Positions 24,404 through 33,949 of a stretch of 64,000 nucleotides of DNA are shown here, piece by piece (the first letter of the stretch is position 1; each line of letters starts with the position of its first letter). The notes under the pieces are model-generated. The model was not told the origin of the DNA and did not search any database. It worked only from the letters and a program-made list of their open reading frames with translations. Source of the DNA: Vibrio sp. 14G-20 (GTDB taxonomy: Bacteria; Pseudomonadota; Gammaproteobacteria; Enterobacterales; Vibrionaceae). The stretch is taken from positions 171,645 to 235,644 of the forward strand of contig NZ_JAPHPW010000006.1 of NCBI RefSeq assembly GCF_026241515.1, in the 5' to 3' direction. Made by a program: the position numbers and the translations under genes.

Positions 24404-25903
24404 ATGAGAGTTATCTTTAGAGCGGATGCTTCAGTTTGGGTTGGTAGTGGTCATATCATGCGCTGTTTAGTACTTGCAGATGCATTGGAAAACCTCGGTC
24501 ATTCAATCTCTTTTGCATGTTTGCCACAGCCAGGCGACATGATTTCATACATTGAAGAGCGTGGCTTTCAGGTAATAAAGTTAAATCCGCCTAAGGAGCC
24601 TAGTGAGCCTAAGCATGATGCTGATTATGAGGCTTGGCTGCAAAGACCAAATTCTGAGGATGCGCTAGACTTTATCCAAATGGTAGGCAGTGCTGATTTA
24701 GTGGTAACGGATCATTATGCTATTAGCAACAAATGGCAACAGCTTGTTAGGCAATCAATGAGCTGCTTTTTAGTCGCTATTGATGACTTGGTTCGAGAGC
24801 ATGATGCTGATTTAATTGTCGATCAAACTCTTGGACGTAAGCCTGTTGAATACTCAGGTTCTGCTCGAGCTTTAGTGGGAAGTGAGTATGCGATATTAGC
24901 TCCAAGGTTTGCTTCATTGAGAGAACTCGCTTACATGCGGGTGCTCCCTGAGACTAGACCGAAAGTTCTCATATCTATGGGGGGAATAGACAACCCCAAT
25001 GCAACTTTAAATTCATTGAAAAGCCTTGTTGGTAAAATCTGTGCTGATTTTACGGTGTTGTTAAGCCCTAGAGCACCACACTACCAGCAGGTTAAGTCAT
25101 GGTGCGACTTACACGTTAATGTTCAACATCAAGATTTTGAAGCCGACATGGCAGATTTAATGCTTAAACATGATTTAGCGATTGGAGCTCCAGGAACGAC
25201 AAGTTGGGAACGAGCTTGTCTTGGCTTACCCAGTATATTAATACCATTAGCCGATAACCAAAAAACGATTTGCGCTCAATTACTTCAACATAAAGCCATT
25301 ATGAAAGTGTCTTTGGAAGATATTGAATCTCAGCTATTAGTGACCTATCAACAGGCAATGAGTCAATGGCATGAGTTGTTTATGTCGAATCTAAAATTAT
25401 GTGATGGCTTAGGGACTCGAAGGTTAGTCCTAGAAATTCAGCAGCTTATTGAACCAAGTGAACATTCAAATTTGCAGCTTGTATTTGCAACTCATGAGGA
25501 CATCAAAACCGTTTATAATTGGCAATGCCACCCTAAAACTCGTGAATTTGCATTGAATACTGATATTCCTACATGGGAAGGTCACCAAAGCTGGATGAAG
25601 CGAAAGCTAGCTACAACCACTGACTTTTTTTATCTTGTTGAAGAAAAGGCAACAGGGAAAAAATTAGGTGTATTACGATTAGATAAAATTGAACCTAAAA
25701 ATTATCTAGTATCAATCTTTGTTGCCCCTGAAGCTTATGGTTTAGGAGTCGCAACTGCTGCATTAAAAATGGCTGATGTCATACACCCAGAACTGACATT
25801 ACATGCCACTGTATTAGAATGTAATAAAGCTTCTCAGAAGCTGTTCAAAAAAGCGAACTATACACAGCAAAATCCTGAGACGTTTATTCGTAACCCAATT
25901 TAA
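24404..25903 (+). CDS. pseG: PseG-PseH fusion: UDP-sugar hydrolase and N-acetyltransferase
   Basis: Two consecutive steps are fused in one 499-residue chain. Residues 1 to about 345 are PseG, which removes UDP from the diacetamido-trideoxyaltrose; RADASVWVGSGHIMRCLVLA is its signature and VTDHYAIS contains conserved Asp and His residues. Residues about 350-499 are a GNAT domain, with FVAPEAYGLGVATAALKMAD as the acetyl-CoA-binding motif, fitting PseH, which acetylates the 4-amino group. No separate pseH is present in the locus, which supports this reading. Fused forms are known, but separate genes are more usual. Confidence 0.9.
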   Translation: MRVIFRADASVWVGSGHIMRCLVLADALENLGHSISFACLPQPGDMISYIEERGFQVIKLNPPKEPSEPKHDADYEAWLQRPNSEDALDFIQMVGSADLVVTDHYAISNKWQQLVRQSMSCFLVAIDDLVREHDADLIVDQTLGRKPVEYSGSARALVGSEYAILAPRFASLRELAYMRVLPETRPKVLISMGGIDNPNATLNSLKSLVGKICADFTVLLSPRAPHYQQVKSWCDLHVNVQHQDFEADMADLMLKHDLAIGAPGTTSWERACLGLPSILIPLADNQKTICAQLLQHKAIMKVSLEDIESQLLVTYQQAMSQWHELFMSNLKLCDGLGTRRLVLEIQQLIEPSEHSNLQLVFATHEDIKTVYNWQCHPKTREFALNTDIPTWEGHQSWMKRKLATTTDFFYLVEEKATGKKLGVLRLDKIEPKNYLVSIFVAPEAYGLGVATAALKMADVIHPELTLHATVLECNKASQKLFKKANYTQQNPETFIRNPI

Positions 25904-25913
25904 TGAGATTCTG

Positions 25914-26966
25914 ATGAAAGCATATATTTCAATTGACGGTAGAAAAATAGGTCCTGACTACGCTCCTTACATTATTGCTGAATTATCGGCAAATCATAAT
26001 GGTGACATTAATCGCGCTTTTCAGATCATGGAAGAAGCGAAGAAATCAGGTGCAGATGCAATTAAGCTACAAACTTATACCCATGAAACCATTACTATGG
26101 ATAGCGATAGTGAAGAGTTTCAAATTCATGGTGGCTTATGGGATGGGCAGACTCTTTATAATCTTTATAAAGGTGCGCATATGCCATGGGAGTGGCATAA
26201 ACCGTTATTTGAAAAGGCAAAAGAACTTGGGATTACTATTTTTAGTTCTCCTTTCGATTTTACTGCTGTTGATTTATTAGAGTCACTGGGTGCCCCAGCT
26301 TATAAGATCGCTTCTTTTGAAGTAATTGATTTGCCGTTGATCAAGCGCGTAGCTCAAACGGGTAAGCCGATGATTATTTCAACGGGAATGGCTAACGAAG
26401 AAGAAATTGCAGAAGCAATTAAAACGGCGAGAGATAATGGTTGTAAAGAGTTAGTTGTGTTGCATTGTGTGAGTGGTTATCCAGCCCCTGCGGACCAATA
26501 TAACTTGAAGACGATTGCTGATATTGCTGAGCGTTTTGATGTTTTATCTGGTCTTTCTGATCACACGATTGATAATGCTACTGCCGTTGCATCTGTGACG
26601 TTAGGTGCGTGCTTGATAGAGAAACACGTGACTATGGATCGAAACGGAGGCGGAGCTGATGATAGTTTTTCTCTAGAACCTCATGAGCTTACTGCGCTTT
26701 GTAAAGACACAAAAACAGCATGGCAAGCAATGGGTCAAGTGAACTACGACAGAACGGAAGCTGAAAAAGGAAACGTCAAATTTCGTCGTTCTTTGTACGT
26801 AGTCAAAGACGTAAAAGCGGGTGAAATACTTACGGAAGATAATGTTCGAAGTATTAGACCCGGTTTTGGATTGGCACCGAAGTACTATGAGGAAGTGCTA
26901 GGTAAATTTGCAAGTACTGATTTGAAAAATGGTACAGCTCTCACTTGGGACTGTATTGGGAAATAA
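25914..26966 (+). CDS. pseI: Pseudaminic acid synthase PseI
   Basis: It condenses the trideoxyhexose with phosphoenolpyruvate to give pseudaminic acid (NeuB family). The TIM-barrel part begins YIIAELSANHNGD and includes IKLQTYTHETIT and SDHTIDNATAV. The C-terminal SAF/antifreeze-like domain spans roughly residues 290-350 (RRSLYVVKDVKAGEILTEDN). Its 350 residues are normal. The stop codon overlaps the flippase ATG as TAATG. Confidence 0.95.
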   Translation: MKAYISIDGRKIGPDYAPYIIAELSANHNGDINRAFQIMEEAKKSGADAIKLQTYTHETITMDSDSEEFQIHGGLWDGQTLYNLYKGAHMPWEWHKPLFEKAKELGITIFSSPFDFTAVDLLESLGAPAYKIASFEVIDLPLIKRVAQTGKPMIISTGMANEEEIAEAIKTARDNGCKELVVLHCVSGYPAPADQYNLKTIADIAERFDVLSGLSDHTIDNATAVASVTLGACLIEKHVTMDRNGGGADDSFSLEPHELTALCKDTKTAWQAMGQVNYDRTEAEKGNVKFRRSLYVVKDVKAGEILTEDNVRSIRPGFGLAPKYYEEVLGKFASTDLKNGTALTWDCIGK

Positions 26967-28183
26967 TGAAAATTATTAAAGATAGTATTGTCTATGTCTC
27001 AGGTGAAGTACTAACAAAACTAATTCCCTTTTTGATGTTACCTTACTTAACAAGAGAACTGGGACCTAGTCAGTTTGGAGAGTTAGCAAACACACTTGCC
27101 TATGTTGCTATGGTATCGATATTCGTAGGTCTCAGCCAAGAGGGAGCATTAGCAAGATATTATTACAGGTATGGCTTTAAAGCGATTCACTTAGTGTATG
27201 TGTCGTGTGTGGTTTATTCTTTGGGTGCTGTCTTTACTATATCTTTATTTATTTATTTGTTTAGTTTTGACGACGAAGTTTCGTTGTTTATCTTGTTGCT
27301 TTCATTGTCACAAACATTATTAACATCGCAGTTATCTTTGAAGCAAGTACAAAAAAAACCTAAAGATTATGTTTTTATTCAAGTAACCTGCTCCTTAGCA
27401 TCTGTAATATTAACAATCACCTTTTTTGAACTGTTCGGCTCTACTTATGAATTGAGATTACTTAGTGTTATACTTGCTAATCTATTATCATTGTGCGTAG
27501 GTACATATCTGAATAGTAGTGTGTTCTTTCGAGGGAGATCTATAAATATAAAAACATTAAAGAAAACTAATAAATATATAGTTTTTTATGGGGCCCCCTT
27601 ATTAGTGCACAAAGTTAGTTTTTTTGTTAAGGGAAATGTGGATAAGATTGTTGTTTTTAATTATTTTTCTGCGGAAGAGTTAGGGAGCTATTCAGCCGCT
27701 TTTCAATTGTCAAGTGTGGTCATGATTGTGTTGGCATCCATGAACAAAGCATTAGTTCCATATTATTATGAAGCATTAAAGTCCGGAAGCCTAAATGCTA
27801 ATAGAATTAAGAGTTTTGCTTTTAAATGCTATCCCTTAATAGCTCTGGTTTCATTGCCTTTCTTTTTTATTCCCGATGAAGTATACATTTTCGTTCTTGG
27901 AAAGGGGTATGATAATGTTGCTCAGTATGTTGGCGTCTTTGTGCTAGGATTCGCGTTACAGATACCATACTACTTAACAGTTAATTTTTATTTTTATCAC
28001 GCAAAAACAGTAACGATTTCAAAAATTACATTTTTCTCATCTTTTTTATATATATTGAGTCTGTTTTTTTTCTCTAGGTTATCTATAGCATATATTCCTT
28101 ACGCACTAGTAATTGCTAATTTATCCTCGTCAATTTTTCTGATTATTCTTTTAAATAGAAGCAAAAATGAAAAAGTTCTTTAG
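26966..28183 (+). CDS. wzx: Wzx-type oligosaccharide flippase
   Basis: This polytopic protein of the PST/MOP superfamily has about twelve membrane segments and starts KDSIVYVSGEVLTKLIPFLM, the usual Wzx beginning. It moves the lipid-linked repeat unit to the periplasmic face. The ATG overlaps the pseI stop; an upstream in-frame TTG-type start would lengthen the overlap without need. Base composition turns sharply AT-rich here and stays so to about 31800, as is common for Wzx/Wzy and linked transferases. Confidence 0.88.
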   Translation: MKIIKDSIVYVSGEVLTKLIPFLMLPYLTRELGPSQFGELANTLAYVAMVSIFVGLSQEGALARYYYRYGFKAIHLVYVSCVVYSLGAVFTISLFIYLFSFDDEVSLFILLLSLSQTLLTSQLSLKQVQKKPKDYVFIQVTCSLASVILTITFFELFGSTYELRLLSVILANLLSLCVGTYLNSSVFFRGRSINIKTLKKTNKYIVFYGAPLLVHKVSFFVKGNVDKIVVFNYFSAEELGSYSAAFQLSSVVMIVLASMNKALVPYYYEALKSGSLNANRIKSFAFKCYPLIALVSLPFFFIPDEVYIFVLGKGYDNVAQYVGVFVLGFALQIPYYLTVNFYFYHAKTVTISKITFFSSFLYILSLFFFSRLSIAYIPYALVIANLSSSIFLIILLNRSKNEKVL

Positions 28184-29381
28184 TAAATTTTTATTTGAAC
28201 CAAATGAAATAAGATTTAACACTGATTATGTTTTACTTCGGTCTGGTCGGAATCATGTGTTAATGATTTTTTTGAAATCTATGCTCCAGTTTATTTATAC
28301 TATTAGGAGATTGGGCTATGGTTTTGATTATCATAGTGAGGCAGACATATGTTTTTTTTCGTCCTCACAAAATCAAGACTACGCCCTTCGGCATCTCAAA
28401 GAAATGGCAAGCACCTATATACACGTCAAGAGTGATGAAAAATCAATTGATGGAAATTACTATCCATGGAGATTGACATTCCTCGTTTCACTTTTAACTT
28501 TGCCAATTACTTTACCACTTTACTTGCTGTTCACACTTAACGAAACTAGGAGTTTGAGAGTTTTTTCTTATTCAGTAGATGAATTTTTACGAACACCCGG
28601 GTATGTCGCCTCATCCCTATTAATTTTGATGTCGATTAAGCCCAAGGTGGTTATTATGTCAAATGATCATAATACAATTAATCGATCTTTGTGTATTGTT
28701 GCTAACTGTATGAATATAAAAACTGTCTACGTACAGCACTCTCCCGTGAATCAATATTTCCCACGCATGATATTTAGATACGCTTTTGTTGATGGGACGG
28801 AGTCAGAAATGGTGTACAAAAAAAATGATAATGATAGAACACACTATATTAAGCTAGGAGCTTTGAGATACGTTGAGCTTTATCCATTAAAAAAAATCGA
28901 GAGAAAGGGCGTTCGTGTGTTGGTTTGTGTTAACAAACTTGATGATGTTGAAGTAGTTAACTCCTATCTCAATACATTTGTTAAATCAGAGATTGACTTT
29001 AAAGTTAGATTACATCCAGCAATGAAAAGTGATAAAGCCCAAAACTTAGAACTTAGGCCATTAAGTGAGTGTTTGGTTGAGTATAAATATGTTCTTGCAG
29101 GCGACTCTGGTGTATTGGTTGATGCAGTTGTCGCAGGTTCTATAGCTTTATATGCTGTAGATATGTCTACATTGGATGATATATATGGGTATGCACGAAA
29201 CCAAATTGCTAAGGAAGTATCAACGCGTTCTATAGTTGACTTAATTAATGAAGAGCAAGTGTCGCCTGAAAAACAACTTAAGTACTGTACGTTTTATGAT
29301 GCATCATGTGATTGTGTAGAATCTTCGAAATTAATATCCTCTTATAGAACCGAACTTGAAAAGATTTGGTGTGTTTACTAA
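28167..29381 (+). CDS. Putative glycosyltransferase, capsule-synthesis-like (possible Pse transferase)
   Basis: This 404-residue protein is not one I can place by name. One membrane-like stretch (VSLLTLPITLPLYLLFTL) lies near residues 110-128. The second half has a GT-B appearance: TVYVQHSPVNQYFPRM, then VDGTESE, then FKVRLHPAMKSDK and YKYVLAGDSGVLVDAVVAGS, resembling the donor-binding halves of capsule and teichoic-type transferases. Its place right after pse genes and wzx makes it a candidate for transfer of pseudaminic acid. It overlaps wzx by 17 bases and is strongly AT-rich. Confidence 0.5.
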   Translation: MKKFFSKFLFEPNEIRFNTDYVLLRSGRNHVLMIFLKSMLQFIYTIRRLGYGFDYHSEADICFFSSSQNQDYALRHLKEMASTYIHVKSDEKSIDGNYYPWRLTFLVSLLTLPITLPLYLLFTLNETRSLRVFSYSVDEFLRTPGYVASSLLILMSIKPKVVIMSNDHNTINRSLCIVANCMNIKTVYVQHSPVNQYFPRMIFRYAFVDGTESEMVYKKNDNDRTHYIKLGALRYVELYPLKKIERKGVRVLVCVNKLDDVEVVNSYLNTFVKSEIDFKVRLHPAMKSDKAQNLELRPLSECLVEYKYVLAGDSGVLVDAVVAGSIALYAVDMSTLDDIYGYARNQIAKEVSTRSIVDLINEEQVSPEKQLKYCTFYDASCDCVESSKLISSYRTELEKIWCVY

Positions 29382-30715
29382 TGGCGGGAATTCTAGCTTT
29401 AATTGTTGCTTTTCTTTATGTGAAGTTCATTCTCGGAATTGATGGGGTTAATGGCATTAAAAGAATATTCTATCCGGCAGATTTTTTTGCTTTATTTTAT
29501 GTTCTTTTTTTTCTACTACCTTATGGCGTGTTTTGGTTTTTTAGAGATGCGTTAAGCTATCGTTATGTAACTGAAGCATATTCTGACACTACATGGGTTT
29601 TATCGTTAATTTATTCATTGTTGTTTGTTACCCTTACGTACAGTATATCAAGAGTAACTTATAACAGGAGTGACTTTATTTATTCTCTGTCAAGGCTGTC
29701 TTATAATTCTGATAGTGGATTTTTTTACAAAGTGTTATTCATTTTTTTGCCATTAATTTCGATAGCTTTTTGTCTTTATAATTTCGGGGGGGCTAATTAC
29801 CAAGATTATAGTATTAATAGGACTAAAGAGCGTAGTGGGTTAGGTTATATTCTGATGCCCATATACTGGGGTGGTGTAGGCATAGTCGTTTATTGGATGA
29901 GGTATATTTTCGATAAAAAATATAATGTCTTTAGGGTTTTATCTCTGTTAGCTCTAGTGGCTGGTTATACTGCTTTTAATCTTTATATGGGGAGTAAGTC
30001 TAAGGGATTAGTCGTTTTGGTTTGGATTGTTCTCTGTTGGTTTTTACTATATTCATCAAAGAAAGCTATTAAGATAAAAAGTATAGTATTAATTTCAATT
30101 TTTATTTTTTCTATCGGTTATGTAGGATTGAAGTTTGGTGATATTAGAGAGGTCTTAACAAAAGATATCGAGGTGTCTTCAGTTGAGAGTCGGACTGAGA
30201 TAGGTAGTTTGTTTTCGAAGTTCAATGCATTTGGTTCAATAGAAAATACCATGTGGTTGATTGAGAATAAGGAAAGCCAAGATATCACTTTGGGGAGTAC
30301 TTTTTATACGGTCGCAGTTGGTTGGGTTCCAAGATCAGTATGGCCAGAGAAGCCCGTAGGTGGAGGTCCTACATTGAGAAATCTTATCCACCCTGGTTCA
30401 TATGATATAGTGAACGGCTTTCAATTGAGCTCCTATTCTCCGGGTATAATTTCAGAGTCCTATATTAATTTTGGTTTTTTTGGTTTTATTATTGTCGGCG
30501 TTCCATTTGGGATTTTTCTATCATTCTTTGCTAAATTGCTTTCATTCATACGCAAAGACTATTCTTTAGTTACGTGGGTTGTATGTTTATATGCGATAGG
30601 TTATATGATGACAGGTGAAGTGTTTGGAACATTTGCTCGAATATTTCAGTTTATTTTACCATTGATCATTTTGTCACTATTTCATTCTTTTTTTAATAAA
30701 ACTTTCAAGGTATGA
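29381..30715 (+). CDS. wzy: Wzy-type O-antigen/capsule polymerase
   Basis: This very hydrophobic protein of 444 residues has about 10-12 membrane segments and a large loop near residues 250-320 with VPRSVWPEKPVGGGP, a pattern seen in O-antigen polymerases of the oligosaccharide repeat unit family. It links repeat units at the periplasmic face. The ATG overlaps the preceding stop as TAATG. Sequence conservation in Wzy is low, so the call rests on topology, the loop motif and the place next to wzx. Confidence 0.75.
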   Translation: MAGILALIVAFLYVKFILGIDGVNGIKRIFYPADFFALFYVLFFLLPYGVFWFFRDALSYRYVTEAYSDTTWVLSLIYSLLFVTLTYSISRVTYNRSDFIYSLSRLSYNSDSGFFYKVLFIFLPLISIAFCLYNFGGANYQDYSINRTKERSGLGYILMPIYWGGVGIVVYWMRYIFDKKYNVFRVLSLLALVAGYTAFNLYMGSKSKGLVVLVWIVLCWFLLYSSKKAIKIKSIVLISIFIFSIGYVGLKFGDIREVLTKDIEVSSVESRTEIGSLFSKFNAFGSIENTMWLIENKESQDITLGSTFYTVAVGWVPRSVWPEKPVGGGPTLRNLIHPGSYDIVNGFQLSSYSPGIISESYINFGFFGFIIVGVPFGIFLSFFAKLLSFIRKDYSLVTWVVCLYAIGYMMTGEVFGTFARIFQFILPLIILSLFHSFFNKTFKV

Positions 30716-30716
30716 C

Positions 30717-31811
30717 GTGAAAATTAATATTATAGCCCCTGTCCCTAGTTTGAGTAGAAGGACTCGTTTATATAAGTTGGCTCAAAACCTTCTGGGTAAT
30801 AACTTAAAACTGTCACACTTTTATTGGTCACGTAGTGTAAACGATTCAAGAGAAGATTTTCTCGAAAGTATTGATAAAATTGAAGGCCTTAATGGAGGTG
30901 GAAGCAAAGTCGCGATTCGAATGAAATATTTTATTTGGATGTTAAACGTATTTATTCATGCGATTAGGTTACCTAATAAATCAGTTGTTTGGGCGTTAGG
31001 ATTTGAAAGTGCATTTCCCTGTGTCATCGCATCGATAGTCAAGAAGCATAGAGTTGTCTATGATGATGCTGATCGTTTTTCAATGTTGTTCCCTTTTCCA
31101 AAAATGATTAGAAAAATATTAGAAAGACTCGAACTATACACTAGTAATAAGTGTTTGGTTCATGTCGTCCCGACACCCGATAGGTATAGTTCGAAATTTA
31201 CTAATATATTTGTCTTGCCTAATGTTCCTTCGGACAGAGAAATAATAGAATCGTATGGCTTGGCTAAAAATAGGAGTAGGCCTGATGCGTCTGTAGTCGT
31301 TTATTACAACGGTTGGATTGGTGAAAATCGTGGTTTAACTAACCTTGTTCGATTGAGAAAGGAACTAAGCCCTTCAGAGTTGCATATTATCGTCGCTGGT
31401 AGGGTCGATGGTGATTTAGCTAAATCTTTTATCGATATGGATGGTGTTAATTATATTGGTGAAGTAAGTCAAAAAGAGTGCTTGTCCTACTATTACCTTT
31501 CAGATTACATTTATACATATTATGACCCTAGTCTAGAGATAAATAGATATGCAATGTCAAACAAATGGGGGGATGCATTATTTACAAATACAGCGATTAT
31601 TGTAAATAACGAAGTTGAATACTCTGATGTTTTAATTGAATCTGGCCTTGGCGTTTCATTTGATTATCATGATTTCGATGCACTGAAAAAATTTATTCTC
31701 TTTGGTTCTTTCAAAGTTGATGGCAACTTAGTTAAGAATCATAAAAATTGGCAAACTTACGATGCTTATATTGATAAGCTTATTATGAATTATAATTTGG
31801 CTAAAAAATGA
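30717..31811 (+). CDS. Glycosyltransferase, GT4-like
   Basis: This 364-residue cytoplasmic protein has a GT-B plan: an N-terminal domain with VYDDADRFSM, and a C-terminal domain with VYYNGWIGENRGLTNLVRLRK and a sugar-nucleotide loop around ELHIIVAGRVDG and YIGEVSQKECL. These are features of GT4-like transferases. The start is GTG just after the wzy stop. It overlaps the next gene by four bases (ATGA). The donor cannot be told from sequence; ManNAcA or another residue of the unit is possible. Confidence 0.7.
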   Translation: MKINIIAPVPSLSRRTRLYKLAQNLLGNNLKLSHFYWSRSVNDSREDFLESIDKIEGLNGGGSKVAIRMKYFIWMLNVFIHAIRLPNKSVVWALGFESAFPCVIASIVKKHRVVYDDADRFSMLFPFPKMIRKILERLELYTSNKCLVHVVPTPDRYSSKFTNIFVLPNVPSDREIIESYGLAKNRSRPDASVVVYYNGWIGENRGLTNLVRLRKELSPSELHIIVAGRVDGDLAKSFIDMDGVNYIGEVSQKECLSYYYLSDYIYTYYDPSLEINRYAMSNKWGDALFTNTAIIVNNEVEYSDVLIESGLGVSFDYHDFDALKKFILFGSFKVDGNLVKNHKNWQTYDAYIDKLIMNYNLAKK

Positions 31812-33949
31812 AACAAATACTTCAAGACATGGCTAAAGGTGGCTCCAACCTCGTTGATGCCCCTGCCCCAAAAGCGACGCGTGGTAATATTTTAATTGAT
31901 ACATCAATCTCGCTTATTTCCGCAGGTACTGAGCGAATGCTGGTAGATTTTGGCAAAGCAAGTTTATTAGATAAAGCACGTAAGCAACCAGACAAAGTGA
32001 AAATGGTACTTGAGAAAGTACAAACTGATGGTTTGATGACAACGGTTGAAGCTGTTCAGTCTAAATTGGCTCAACCATTACCGCTTGGTTATTGTAATGT
32101 TGGTGTCGTAAATCAAGTAGGTGCTGGTGTTGCGGGCTTTAAAGAAGGCGATCGTGTTGTTTCTAACGGTCCTCATGCTGATGTGGTTCGAGTACCTAAA
32201 AACTTGTGCGCACTTATTCCAGATAACGTTTCAGATGAAGAAGCATCTTTTACCGTTGTTGCTAGTATCGGTTTACAAGGTATTCGTTTAGCAGAACCTA
32301 CGTTGGGTGAAGCGTTTGTTGTTACTGGCGTTGGTCTTATTGGATTGTTAACCGTGCAGCTCCTACGTGCGCAAGGCTGCCGTGTTCTTGCTATTGATTT
32401 TGACGACGCTAAACTTGAGCTTGCAAAAGAGTTTGGCGCTGAAGTTTGTAACCCTGGTAAAGGTGAAGATCCTGTTGCTGCTGGAATGGCGTTTAGTCGT
32501 GGTAACGGTGTAGATGGTGTCATCATAACAGCATCTACAAAGTCTAATGATCCGGTTACACAAGCAGCGCGTATGTCGCGTAAACGTGGTCGGATTATCT
32601 TGGTGGGTGTGACGGGTCTTGAATTAAACCGTGCAGACTTTTACGAAAAAGAGCTTAACTTCCAAGTTTCTTGTTCATATGGTCCTGGTCGTTATGACCC
32701 AGATTATGAAGACAATGGCAATGATTACCCACTAGCTTTTGTTCGCTGGACTGAGCAACGTAACTTTGAAGCTATTTTGGATATGATGTCATCTGGCCAG
32801 GTTGATGTTAAACCGCTTATTACACATCGATTCAAGTTTGAAGATGCTCCTAAAGCTTATGATTTGTTAACCTCTGATAAATCAGCATTAGGTATTTTGC
32901 TGCAATACCAAAGTGAAATTAACACAAGGCATCAGTCGACGGTTGAGCTTGATACAACAGCGACATTTGAAGCGAATAAGCCCGTTGTCGGGTTTGTTGG
33001 CGCTGGTAACTATGCATCTCGCATGCTTATCCCTGCCTTTAAAGAAAGTGGTGCACAGTTACATACCATTGCGACATCTGGCGGTATTAACGGCGTAACG
33101 CACGGTGAAAAAACGGGCTTTGCTAAAACCACTACTGACACAACTGCGATGATTAATGATTCTGAGATCAATACCATTGCCATTGTTACCCGTCATAATA
33201 GCCATGCTAAGTTTGTATGTGATGCATTAAATGCGGGTAAAAACGTTTTTGTTGAAAAGCCATTAGCTATCACTCTAGAAGAGCTCGCACAGGTAGAGGC
33301 AGCGTATTATTCTGTTGCAAACCAAACAGCGGCGCCAAAGTTGATGGTTGGTTTCAACCGCCGCTTCTCTCCTCAAGTTCAAAAAATGAAAGAATTGCTG
33401 TCATCCGTTAAAGAACCAAAGAGCTTTATGATGACCATGAATGCAGGGGCGATTCCCGCAGAACACTGGACACAAGATAATGAGGTCGGTGGTGGTCGTA
33501 TTATTGGTGAAGCTTGTCATTTCATTGACTTAATGCGCTTCCTTGCAGGCTCAGAAATTACATCAGTTCAGTGTCGCCGAATGGGTGATGTTGATAGCGT
33601 TGATATCACGGAAGATAAGGCTGCTATTATTCTTGGTTTTGCTGATGGTTCTTTTGGCACTATCCAGTATTTAGCCAATGGCGCGGCCAGTTTCCCGAAA
33701 GAGCGTGTCGAAGTTTTCGCTGCAGGCCGTGTTTTACAGCTAGATAACTTCCGTAAACTTAAAGGTTTTGGCTGGCCTGGATTCAAGAAAATGAATCTTT
33801 GGAAGCAGGATAAAGGTCAAACACCGTGTTCTGCAGCTTTCCTTGAATCGATTGAGAAGGGCACAGAAGCGCCGATTACAGCACGCGAGCTGTTTGAAGT
33901 GGCTAAAGTAACCATTGAAATTGCTGAGCAGTTACGAAATCAACGATGA
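31808..33949 (+). CDS. Bi-domain oxidoreductase (MDR dehydrogenase + Gfo/Idh/MocA)
   Basis: This 713-residue fusion joins two NAD(P)-dependent domains. Residues 1 to about 365 resemble a medium-chain zinc-type dehydrogenase (Rossmann VTGVGLIGLLTVQLL), though the usual Cys ligands are not obvious. Residues about 385-713 are a Gfo/Idh/MocA dehydrogenase (VGFVGAGNYASRM, then the NVFVEKPLAI signature with catalytic-type Lys). Such fusions occur in polysaccharide loci next to a heparinase-like gene, as here, with a four-base overlap. The substrate is unknown; a sugar-nucleotide or lipid-linked sugar is likely. Confidence 0.8.
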   Translation: MKQILQDMAKGGSNLVDAPAPKATRGNILIDTSISLISAGTERMLVDFGKASLLDKARKQPDKVKMVLEKVQTDGLMTTVEAVQSKLAQPLPLGYCNVGVVNQVGAGVAGFKEGDRVVSNGPHADVVRVPKNLCALIPDNVSDEEASFTVVASIGLQGIRLAEPTLGEAFVVTGVGLIGLLTVQLLRAQGCRVLAIDFDDAKLELAKEFGAEVCNPGKGEDPVAAGMAFSRGNGVDGVIITASTKSNDPVTQAARMSRKRGRIILVGVTGLELNRADFYEKELNFQVSCSYGPGRYDPDYEDNGNDYPLAFVRWTEQRNFEAILDMMSSGQVDVKPLITHRFKFEDAPKAYDLLTSDKSALGILLQYQSEINTRHQSTVELDTTATFEANKPVVGFVGAGNYASRMLIPAFKESGAQLHTIATSGGINGVTHGEKTGFAKTTTDTTAMINDSEINTIAIVTRHNSHAKFVCDALNAGKNVFVEKPLAITLEELAQVEAAYYSVANQTAAPKLMVGFNRRFSPQVQKMKELLSSVKEPKSFMMTMNAGAIPAEHWTQDNEVGGGRIIGEACHFIDLMRFLAGSEITSVQCRRMGDVDSVDITEDKAAIILGFADGSFGTIQYLANGAASFPKERVEVFAAGRVLQLDNFRKLKGFGWPGFKKMNLWKQDKGQTPCSAAFLESIEKGTEAPITARELFEVAKVTIEIAEQLRNQR

